Source: JBCCSZ01 sp039199225
Lineage (GTDB): Bacteria > Bacteroidota > Bacteroidia > Chitinophagales > Saprospiraceae
Assembly (NCBI GenBank): GCA_039199225.1
Contig: JBCCSZ010000345.1
Coordinates: forward strand, 1-7,841
Direction of reading: 5' to 3'
Length of the DNA: 7,841 nucleotides
The position numbers were made by a program, and so were the translations under genes. The notes beneath the pieces were generated by a model that saw only the letters and a program-made list of their open reading frames with translations, had not been told where the DNA came from and did no database searches. This document shows positions 1 through 7,000 of the stretch, piece after piece. Positions within the stretch are counted from its first letter, which is position 1, and each line of letters opens with the position of its first letter.

Positions 1-2138
1 CCTGTATCCAAAGGTGAGCAACTCGTCTGGGCCAGATAGGTCGTATCCGTACGCAACAGGCGGGTATAGGTTTGTATTAGGCTGTCGCAGCCGTAGCGGT
101 TGGAAAAGTGTTCCATGCGCCAACCCGTATCTACAGGATAGCAGCTTTCGCTGAATAACTGGATGGTATCTCCCATTTGATACGTAACATCTGTCCATAC
201 GAGGCTGTCGCAGCCAAATCGATTGGTCAGGCGCTGTAGGGACACGCCCGCATCAGAGGGATCGCAGCTGGTAGCTGTGGTCCAAGTACTATCTGGTGGT
301 CGAACGATTAAGTCGGTTTGAACGATGGAGTCGCAGCCCAGGCTCGACGCGAGGGTGTCCAGAAAGGTTCCGGGCATGCTTTGCCAATCGCCTCCCAGCC
401 GAATGCTTTCTCCCGCACAAATGGCGGCTTGTACTTCCACAGGTTGGGCGGTCAAGACTGTAACTTGAATGGCGACATCCAAGGAATTGGTGCAGCGCGG
501 TGCATTGGTCCGACTGATGGAAGTGAGCTGGAATTCAGTTGTTTCTGTCAGTAAAATGGATAGGGTGTGGCCATCTTGGATATTATCGAGCACAAATTGT
601 TGCTGTCCATCCGTGTAGCTAAGGTTGTATGATCCTGGCTCTAGCTGAAAGCTCAAGGTGGCGGGATCGCCCAGGCATACGGCACTCGGCGCACTGATTC
701 CTGCAGAAGGACGGGCATAAAAACGCAGCGGCATGGACGGGGATAAGGACAAACATTGATCCGACCATTCGATGTTGTCAAACCCATCGTTGTTGGCTAC
801 AACAGCAGAAACGTAGTAGGTGGTCTCAAAGGCCAAGGCTGGAAAATGGTTGAAGAGCGGCTGGTCACTGACGGCTAGAATGTTTCCCAAGGTAGGCGTG
901 GGTTGGTCGTGTAAAACGTAGCGCAGGAGGTCATTCCCATCGAGGTAAAAATCTCCATTGTGGCTAAACGAGACGGCTTCGTCCTCACATAGATCCAAAG
1001 AGGCATTTTGCAATGTTCCAGCCTCTGACAAACAGGGGCAGCTGTGCGTTCCCTGAAAATTGGCCAGGCCGCAGCCCAGTGGATCAGCTATTTGGAAGGC
1101 GTAAGGCGTATTGATGGGCAGCGGATCACTGGTGAAGGTATCGCCATTCCAGCTACCACCGATGCCGTTGATCAAATACCCTGCTGAGGCGCCGCCAGCC
1201 AAATCAAAGCTCAGTTGGTACGAGAGATTATCTGGCAGACAAGTCAGCTGCAAGTTTTGTACATCAGGTTGCGACAGCACATGGATTGTTACATCATCCC
1301 TTACGACGCATGCCTTGCTGAAGGACAGATCGTCGATGGCAAAATCGTTACCCCAGGAGTCAGTATTCCGATTGATGATGCATACATCAGCCGTTGTGCT
1401 ACCGCCCGAGAACCAGGCACTGCAGTTTTGTTCCCATTGGCAGGTGGTGGGACTGGCGGTAAAGGGCGGGCCGATGACCTCACCATTGATCCGAAATTCC
1501 AATCGCGCCGGGCTGGCCGGATGAAGGGTCACCAACCAAAGGGAGAAGATGTAATCTGTGTTGGGCTCCACATCCACCGTTTGGCACCAAACCTCGACAT
1601 TGCCCAAGGTAGAAGCATTCACACACATCATGTTCACTCCATTGGGTGTATGATCTGTACAGCGGTCCCAATCCCATTTGGCCAGATCGCCGCGGGTAGT
1701 AATCACATAGGCTTCTTCGTTGAGGACTCCCGAATCATCCCAAAAGTAGTTGGATCGAAAGCCAACATCCCCCTGTTCAAAGTCGGGATTGAATAGTAAG
1801 TTGGGCGAACCGGGGTTTTCTCCAACGCTGGTCAAGGTATAAGTCGTTGTTTGGGTGACCCAAGCTTGAGGATTGAGGCTCCAAGGGTCTGACAAGCCTG
1901 CAGCAGGCGTCCAATAATGAGCGCAATAACTTCCTGTGGCGGAACCATTCAGCTGCACACTTCCTCCGGTACTACACAGCGACTCATCCGGACCAGCGCT
2001 TGTTGTAAGGTCACAATTCAATAGCTTCACCTCCTGGTTTTCTGGCAAGGGTTTTTGTGTCTCCATATGGGCCAGATCAGGGAAAATTGTCAGAAAACTA
2101 AGCAACCAAAGAAAATGTAGGGGTATAGTTTTCACCAT
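1..2138 (-). CDS. Secreted modular surface protein, N-terminal part (3' end beyond window)
   Basis: The frame is open from ATG at 2136-2138 to the left edge: 712 complete codons and no stop, so the C-terminus is missing. The start is supported by an N-terminal signal peptide (MVKT, then a hydrophobic stretch to about residue 22) and by an in-frame stop upstream at 2184-2186 with no better start between. Visible layout: an Ig/PKD-like segment at about 42-105; a carbohydrate-binding-like jelly-roll module at about 113-275, opening NLLFNPDFEQG and closing FAIDDLSF, typical of Bacteroidota extracellular proteins; Cys-rich Ig-like segments at about 290-565; then repeats carrying GCDS at residues 601, 642 and 683. 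From family knowledge, such proteins are exported by Sec and then T9SS and end in a gliding-motility-type sorting domain; here that end is outside the window, so T9SS export is inferred. It is probably an adhesin or cell-surface matrix protein. I see no catalytic motif. Confidence 0.85.
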   Translation of the reverse strand, partial: MVKTIPLHFLWLLSFLTIFPDLAHMETQKPLPENQEVKLLNCDLTTSAGPDESLCSTGGSVQLNGSATGSYCAHYWTPAAGLSDPWSLNPQAWVTQTTTYTLTSVGENPGSPNLLFNPDFEQGDVGFRSNYFWDDSGVLNEEAYVITTRGDLAKWDWDRCTDHTPNGVNMMCVNASTLGNVEVWCQTVDVEPNTDYIFSLWLVTLHPASPARLEFRINGEVIGPPFTASPTTCQWEQNCSAWFSGGSTTADVCIINRNTDSWGNDFAIDDLSFSKACVVRDDVTIHVLSQPDVQNLQLTCLPDNLSYQLSFDLAGGASAGYLINGIGGSWNGDTFTSDPLPINTPYAFQIADPLGCGLANFQGTHSCPCLSEAGTLQNASLDLCEDEAVSFSHNGDFYLDGNDLLRYVLHDQPTPTLGNILAVSDQPLFNHFPALAFETTYYVSAVVANNDGFDNIEWSDQCLSLSPSMPLRFYARPSAGISAPSAVCLGDPATLSFQLEPGSYNLSYTDGQQQFVLDNIQDGHTLSILLTETTEFQLTSISRTNAPRCTNSLDVAIQVTVLTAQPVEVQAAICAGESIRLGGDWQSMPGTFLDTLASSLGCDSIVQTDLIVRPPDSTWTTATSCDPSDAGVSLQRLTNRFGCDSLVWTDVTYQMGDTIQLFSESCYPVDTGWRMEHFSNRYGCDSLIQTYTRLLRTDTTYLAQTSCSPLDT
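81..338 (-). repeat. GCDS tandem repeat units, 123-bp period
   Basis: Within the partial surface-protein gene, codons for GCDS end at 92, 215 and 338, spaced exactly 123 bases (41 codons) apart. The 12-mer gctgtcgcagcc occurs at 81-92 and again at 204-215; the copy ending at 338 is a diverged version. Each unit follows the pattern Cys-Pro/Asp...D(A/T)G...N(R)(F/Y)GCDS(L/I)...T, with a conserved Cys about 24 residues after GCDS. A more divergent leading unit, with Cys at residue 574 and DTL at 594-596, precedes the first copy. The array runs off the left edge, so copy number is unknown. Cys-bearing repeats of this kind are common in Saprospiria surface proteins and probably act as stalk or spacer domains. 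Confidence 0.8.
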
Positions 2139-2434
2139 ATATCTAGCATTATAAAAGTCTAAGTTGACCAGCGTTGTAGCAGATCAAGGCGGGATATGGG
2201 TACCGTCCGGATGATCCGAGCTGTCAACAAACAATACAATGCAAAGAAATCGGTGGTGGCAGCAGGCTCTTATAATATATCCTGCTTATATGAAGTCAGA
2301 AATTAATTTTTTGCTTTATATGTCTTTACTAATTTAATATAAATAATCTTCAAATTTTAATTTCAATCTCTAAATTTAGCTTGGATGTCGTCTTTTGTAG
2401 GGTCTTGTACGATGGATTGAGCTGGGTGATAGAG
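2139..2434. other. Intergenic region with compositional break
   Basis: I see no convincing gene on either strand. The half next to the surface gene (2139 to about 2265) has flank-like base content, while about 2270-2362 is very AT-rich (13 G+C in 2281-2340). A 6-bp inverted repeat, AGCAGG at 2261-2266 and CCTGCT at 2281-2286, sits at the junction; neither strand has a T tract after it, so it is not a clear terminator. The promoter of the downstream surface gene should lie here, but I found no exact Bacteroidota TAnnTTTG -7 box. The part at 2363-2434 keeps the displaced AbiEii frame open after its stop (see findings). Confidence 0.6.
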
Positions 2435-2602
2435 TCAACCATCTTTAGGTAAGTTTTCTTTATTGTGCTCTACCAATCTATTGTAAATGGGTTCCATTGC
2501 GTTTTTGATGGTTTTCATAACTATTGAAAAATCTAAGTCGGCTTGTACATTGGCCTTGCTGAGGAATGCTTTCCATTGAATTATCCGATCTCGATCCCTG
2601 TA
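2435..2602 (-). pseudogene. Out-of-frame C-terminal segment of AbiEii
   Basis: Read in the -1 frame from the T run of the toxin gene, this stretch gives 55 codons and then TGA at 2435-2437. It opens YRDRDRIIQWKAFLSK, continues with a helix containing FSIVMKTIKNAMEPIY, and ends ENLPKDG. From memory, AbiEii proteins end in this style (an arginine-rich lead, QW-x-(A/S)F, then a helix running to a Pro-Ile/Val pair). The in-frame toxin ends six residues after the T run with no such tail. Joining residue 235 of the toxin to this segment gives 290 residues, close to the usual family length. It is therefore a displaced part of the same gene rather than a separate gene. Whether it is made depends on slippage or on whether the A8 count is correct. 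Confidence 0.7.
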
Positions 2603-3306
2603 AAAAAAAGGGTATGGTCACCTATCGTTTTAGTATTTCTCTTTTCAAAGGTTTTGATAACAGCTTCTTCTAAATTTTTCAAACTGCTACCATATTTTAC
2701 TAAAATGGTATATACATCATAGAAGTCTTTCATTCTACTATTATACTCTGCTAAGTCAATCATAGCCTGAAACTTTTCTGACACCAAAGATTCAATAGAA
2801 TATGCCAATAATTTAGGACTGTCCATGTCAATAAGAGTAGGATATTCCATCTCCACTGGACCTGGTATCACAATGTCTCCAAAACCAATATCTACTTGCA
2901 TGGACTGCTTTACATTACCTAATCTAGCGACGACCTTAGCTCTAATCCCTGAATAATTTCCTTCCTTAACAATCTCTGAGATAGATATATCCTGCGAATC
3001 AAATGTAACTCCATCAAAAAACTTTAAATCGCAAATTTCCTCAAATGCATTTCTTATTGCCTCTTGATCAGCTTTCATCCCTTTTGCTAACAAATCAATA
3101 TCAAGTGTAGGTCTACTTTCTTCCCTTTCCAAGGAGAAAACTAATGCACCACCTTTGAGTAAAAACTTATTTCTATATCTGGATTTCGATAACCTATACA
3201 GCAATCTCTCTTGAAAATATCTTATCAATGTAGCTTGGTGTATTTTGTTATATCGCCTAGAATAGTTTCTAAGTTTGTCCTTTATTGACTTCACATGGTC
3301 TTTCAT
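2581..3306 (-). CDS. abiEii: AbiEii-type nucleotidyltransferase toxin, C-terminally shortened by frameshift
   Basis: Toxin of a type IV toxin-antitoxin / abortive-infection pair, from the nucleotidyltransferase superfamily (AbiEii/AbiGii). It is cytoplasmic; relatives transfer nucleotides, reportedly to tRNA in the mycobacterial MenT branch, and cause reversible growth arrest. The target here is unknown. Visible motifs: KGGALVF at 51-57; RPTLDIDLL at 65-73, with D69 and D71 as the likely metal-binding DxD pair; QVDIGFGD at 137-144, with the third acidic position; ESLVSEKFQAM at 172-182; and NSRMKDFYD at 189-197. All catalytic blocks are present. Its ATG overlaps the antitoxin stop (ATGA, 3303-3306), implying translational coupling in one operon. 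The in-frame product is 241 residues, about 50 short of the usual length, and its last six residues (TGIEIG) look unlike the family. The missing tail lies in the -1 frame after eight T in the coding strand. Family assignment is strong; activity of the short form is uncertain. Confidence 0.9.
   Translation of the reverse strand: MKDHVKSIKDKLRNYSRRYNKIHQATLIRYFQERLLYRLSKSRYRNKFLLKGGALVFSLEREESRPTLDIDLLAKGMKADQEAIRNAFEEICDLKFFDGVTFDSQDISISEIVKEGNYSGIRAKVVARLGNVKQSMQVDIGFGDIVIPGPVEMEYPTLIDMDSPKLLAYSIESLVSEKFQAMIDLAEYNSRMKDFYDVYTILVKYGSSLKNLEEAVIKTFEKRNTKTIGDHTLFFTGIEIG
2602..2609 (-). other. T8 slippery homopolymer in abiEii
   Basis: The plus strand has eight A, so the coding strand reads ACC CTT TTT TTT ACA. 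This contains a perfect -1 slippery heptamer, T TTT TTT, in the zero frame, and eight identical bases is also a good substrate for polymerase slippage. A -1 ribosomal slip, one extra U in the mRNA, or one extra T in the gene would each lead into the family-like C-terminal frame. I saw no obvious stimulatory hairpin right after it, but I could not fold the RNA. Confidence 0.6.
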
Positions 3307-3893
3307 ATCAGTATCTTAAGATATTGATCTACAATTGAATAGACTCTCAATTCTCTAGCATATCCAATAAGTTTATCGATGTTTCTGTCCTTTCGACTCA
3401 AATATGCTTTGAGTACTTCTTTTGCATCACTAAATCCAACTCTATTCTTGAATTTTAAGAAGTCGCAAACTGTTTTTTCTCGATCGTAAACGGGTATTGA
3501 TTGACCGTTCTTTTTAACCATGCTGACTCCTCGAAGATATTGTTTGGTATCCCAATAATACAATTGTACGGGAGGATAATCAGGCAATCTGATCTTGTCC
3601 TTTTTAGGGATAGCTACATGATATTTGAAAGGTATATTCGTGCTAAGTTCATGCATCGATGCAGCAGTAAACATACAAAATACACCTTTTGGAACCATGG
3701 AGGACACCTCAATAGATTCGTCTACATCTCGACCAACCAACTTGTAAACACCTCGCTTTGAAGATTCAATGAAATTTTCGTCCAACATCTTTTTTATGAA
3801 ATAGTGGCTCACACCTATTCCAATGAGTGCTTTTGTTGTCATAACACCACCTGACTCTATAAACACCTGCTCAATCTCTTGTTTATCCTTCAT
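3303..3893 (-). CDS. abiEi: AbiEi-type antitoxin / transcriptional repressor
   Basis: First gene of the AbiE module, 196 residues, the usual size for the family. Residues about 5-54 form an N-terminal winged helix-turn-helix (AbiEi_4 type): an EQVFIESGGVMTTKAL helix pair, a recognition segment around GVSHYFIKKMLDENFI, and a basic wing at KRGVYKLV. The C-terminal domain follows, with the CMFTAASMHELS region at 73-84 and the family-typical YDREKTVCDFLKFKNRVG at 136-153. Family members bind inverted repeats upstream of their own operon through the winged helix and silence it; the C-terminal domain is needed for antitoxicity, which in type IV systems does not involve stable direct binding to the toxin. 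The stop overlaps the toxin start by 4 bases. An 8-bp inverted repeat 4 bases before the ATG is a plausible operator. Its AT-rich composition, unlike the flanks, fits acquired DNA. Confidence 0.9.
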   Translation of the reverse strand: MKDKQEIEQVFIESGGVMTTKALIGIGVSHYFIKKMLDENFIESSKRGVYKLVGRDVDESIEVSSMVPKGVFCMFTAASMHELSTNIPFKYHVAIPKKDKIRLPDYPPVQLYYWDTKQYLRGVSMVKKNGQSIPVYDREKTVCDFLKFKNRVGFSDAKEVLKAYLSRKDRNIDKLIGYARELRVYSIVDQYLKILI

Positions 3894-3897
3894 AAAA

Positions 3898-3921
3898 ACG
3901 GCTATAAAAATTAATAGCCGT
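3898..3921. promoter_or_regulatory. Inverted repeat, candidate AbiEi operator
   Basis: Perfect 8-bp arms, ACGGCTAT at 3898-3905 and ATAGCCGT at 3914-3921, flank an 8-base AT-only spacer. The right-hand flank of the antitoxin ATG (3891-3893) is only 4 bases away. AbiEi proteins studied elsewhere bind inverted repeats of roughly this total length to repress their operon, so autoregulation is the leading reading. As RNA the same sequence would form a hairpin across the translation start region, so translational control is the alternative. I could not place a confident promoter box beside it. Confidence 0.55.
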
Positions 3922-3967
3922 AATTTACATAAATATTGACTAAATTCCTAAACCCTTTTATCAAGCC

Positions 3968-4020
3968 CCAAACAAAAGAGGGTTGAGCGAATCAGGAGAC
4001 TTACTCAACCCATGGTTTGG
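3968..4020 (-). terminator. Nested hairpin terminator after the large surface-protein gene
   Basis: On the minus strand, 43 bases after the stop at 4064-4066, the transcript reads an outer arm CCAAAC (4015-4020), an inner arm GGGTTGAG (4004-4011), a 16-base loop, the partner CTCAACCC (3980-3987), then TCTTTT and the outer partner GTTTGG (3968-3973). The inner 8-bp stem followed directly by TCTTTTGTTT resembles an intrinsic terminator. The 6-bp outer arm could extend it into a compound stem. It would insulate the AbiE operon from read-through of the upstream gene. The 16-base loop is larger than typical, so efficiency is uncertain. Confidence 0.6.
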
Positions 4021-4063
4021 AATTATGAAAACAACTCTTGGTATATACAATTAGGGGTACATG

Positions 4064-7000
4064 TTAGCGTGTGCTTAAGAGGGTAACATCCCCCTTGTAC
4101 ATCTTCCGGAAACCGTCTACAAACTCTACCTCGGCTAGGTAGACGAAGACACCTGGATTCAGCATTTCTCCTCTGAAGGAACCGTCCCAACCCGATGAAG
4201 GATCATTTGGCTGTAGGTCATCGCCTTGATAGACCTTACCACCCCATCGGTCAAATACTTCCAAACGGGTTATTCGACGAACCGAGTAGGGATCGCTGAA
4301 CAGATTGAAATGGTCGTTGATGCCGTCTTGATTGGGCGTAAAAGCATTTGGGATGTATACCCGCCGCTCTTTATCCACTGTCAGCAACAACTCGTCTTGA
4401 GCCGTACAACCATCTTCATCGGTGATCTCTATTTGATATAAGGTAGTGTTGAGAGGACGAGCCAGCGGACGCATACAATCTGAGCAATCCAGGGAATCGG
4501 AAGGTGTCCAGCGAATGGTACGAAGGCGACTTTCCGGTACATTTGACTGAGCAATGATGGGATGACTTTGCCCAAGAGAAAGCGTGACATCACTGCCTGC
4601 CTCAACAATCAAGGGTGGTACATTCGGAATGTTGAAGTCTTCCTGATGCACACAACCATTGGCGTCCTGAACGTACAAAGTGTATCGACCAGGGGCCAGC
4701 ACCAAGCTGTCAAAACCAGCATAGGTCTCTCCCCCATCGATGGAGAACAGGTACGGGCCAAGACCACCTACCACTTCTGTATATATCCATTTACCATCGT
4801 CGCCAAAACAAGGGGGCGCTTCAATCTCAAAGACCACATCCCGCGGCCGGTCCTCATTTTCCCAAACCCCTACTGTATCCGTAGCCCTACAACCATTTTC
4901 CAGGTTAAGGACTTCCAATATGTAATTGCCAAGTGCCTGTGCTTCTACAACCATCGGATCGGCAGTCGTCTGCCAACCGCCCGCCGGACCATACCACGAA
5001 TAACTATAAGTCCCGCCTTGCGACGACCCACGACCATCCAACACTTGTTCCCGCGTATCACACTCTAACCATTGATCCGGACCAGCATTGGCCACTGGCG
5101 GAAGGGTATCTATGTCGACCACTACCTCCTGCTGATTCTCACAAGCAGTCAGGGTGTTGACAATCGTCAGACGATAGGTTCCGGGACGGTCGAGCCAGGG
5201 CTGCAAGCCTTGCAAACCACTGAGTAAGCGGCCGTCGGGGCTACTCCATTCATAGCGAAATTGCGGCCCTTGCTCGGAGGAACGGGCGTCCAACTGCAAC
5301 AAACTGTCTTTGCAACTCAATAGGCCAGGAAGCTCGATGGCCACCATTGGTAGGTCTGTATCGGATTCGACCAAGAAATATTGGGTAGCCGAACAACCAT
5401 TGTCCTGATCTACCACTTCGAGCTGATACAAACCTGCTTGGTTGATCTCAACATTGGGGGTAGCGGGCGTGCTGTTGAGCACCTCTTCCTGCTCGTTGTA
5501 CCAAAAGTAAGACAAGCGCCCGATTGGCCGAGAGCCAGAGGCATCGAGAACTGTACTCTTATTTTGACAATCCAAGCTCTGAGGTCCTAGCCAATTGACT
5601 TGTGTCGTTGGGGACAATGTGTCGATGCCCACAGTCACCTCATCAAATTGCGTACAAGTCGTCGATCGATTGGTGATGCTCAGTCGGTAGGTTCCTGGCT
5701 GGTCGATCAAGGGTGCAAAGCTGTTCCCGCCATTGAGAATCTGTCCGTCCGTCGTTGTCCATTCCAGGCTGTAATCCTGGCCGGATGAACCGCTTCCAAC
5801 GAGGCGTATTTCAGTCTGTTGGCAAGTGAGCACCTCCGCTACGCCGGCATCTACTTCTGGTACCTCTGAGTCGTAGGGCAAGTCCAGGCCGATGCTTTGC
5901 GTACATCCATTGTCGTCGGTCACAGTCACTTGGTAGCTGCCAACGGGCAAGCCGTTAGGGTCTTCGACCGTTCCCAGCCCCTGGTTCCATTCATATTGGT
6001 AAGGGGCTATACCTCCGCTGACGCTGAGATCGATCCAACCATCTGCCTTGCCCGGGCAACTGACCGCTGTGTAGTTTAAAGTAAGTAAGATTTCAGTTTC
6101 AAATACAGTAGCCGCACCCCGGACAGTTCCATCGCAGCCCTGACTGTTTACAGCCTCCAGATAGTAAAGGCCAGGGCGATCGACTGTGAATTGATAAGGG
6201 TTCTCGGTGATGCCGTCGATCATCACCAAAGCCGTGTCATTGTAGCGGTATGCTACCTGCCAGGGGCCGGCACCTGTGAATTCTATGGTTATGTTGGCAC
6301 CGGTTTTTTCGGCGCAAATAAAATCGTAGCCTGTAATGGTTGCCGTAGGAATGCCTGCAATGACAACCTTGGCCGAATCAATGGCTTGGGCGCCGCACTG
6401 GTCGGTGATGGTCACCTCATATGTCGTACTCTCCTGTGGCAGAACATTGAGGACGGCCGTGCTATCGCCAGTACTCCAACGATATTGCAAAGGGGCCAGA
6501 CCACCACCGACCAAGGGCGTCAGACTAACATTGGTCGTTTCACACAAGTAAATATCTTCCAATTGGCTTTCCAGCTCTGCAGTATCGTCAATTTGAAGGC
6601 GGACCGAAGGCATGCTGCAAGAACAGGGAGCTGCCAAATCCAGGATGATGTCTTCGACCCCTTCCGCTAAGCCATCGCTGTAAACTTCTACTGGCAGATA
6701 GTAAACCGAATCGCCAGGCAGGATCACAACAGAATCGGGCAAGACGCCATAATCCACCCCGGCAATAGCAGAGCTGAGGGGGGAAACACTAAAACGTACT
6801 GTCAAAGAGTCGTCGAGATTTGCATTGGAGCGCTGAAAAACAAAATAGCCCTCCGAGCAATCTTCAAAGGCCGTATCTCCATCAAAGCCAGGAACTTCAA
6901 CATCTGCCAGGGCCGTTCCTTCGGAAATAAAGCTATTGGCTTTCAGAAATACTGCAGAATCGTAGTAGCCATCATTGACATCGGCTACAATCAGTTTGAT

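Larger units (their letters stand above)
2275..3960. other. AT-rich AbiE cassette, probably acquired
   Basis: The boundaries are drawn from composition. By hand count, G+C is 13/60 in 2281-2340, 20/60 in 3121-3180 and 14/60 in 3901-3960, against 33/60 in 2161-2220, 29/60 in 3961-4020 and 36/60 in 5221-5280. The low-GC block coincides with the two AbiE genes and their immediate flanks. No transposase, integrase, tRNA or target-site duplication is visible at either edge, so the mechanism of entry is unknown. Horizontal transfer is an inference from base content and from the known mobility of abiE modules. Confidence 0.55.

Noticed and set aside
81..338. Regular 123-bp repeats considered as a CRISPR array
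   Set aside because: The repeats are codon-phased within a protein-coding frame and only about 12 bases are near-identical; spacing and content fit protein repeats.
1215..1796. 193-codon plus-strand open frame
   Set aside because: It is antisense to the jelly-roll and Ig part of the minus-strand surface gene, has no recognisable domain, and arises from that gene's base content.
2148..2153. TATAAT-like hexamer on the minus strand before the surface gene at 2138
   Set aside because: It lies only about 10 bases before the ATG, which leaves no room for a usual leader, and Bacteroidota promoters generally use a TAnnTTTG box instead.
2163..2228. GTTGAC (2163-2168) and GTCAAC (2223-2228) as an operator or hairpin
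   Set aside because: The arms are only 6 bp and 54 bases apart, so this is within chance expectation.
4562..5068. 168-codon plus-strand open frame
   Set aside because: It is antisense to the Ig-like repeats of the large surface protein; composition is odd and no family features are seen.
6191..6670. 159-codon plus-strand open frame
   Set aside because: It is a shadow of the Ig and Calx-beta region on the other strand, with no motif or start context.
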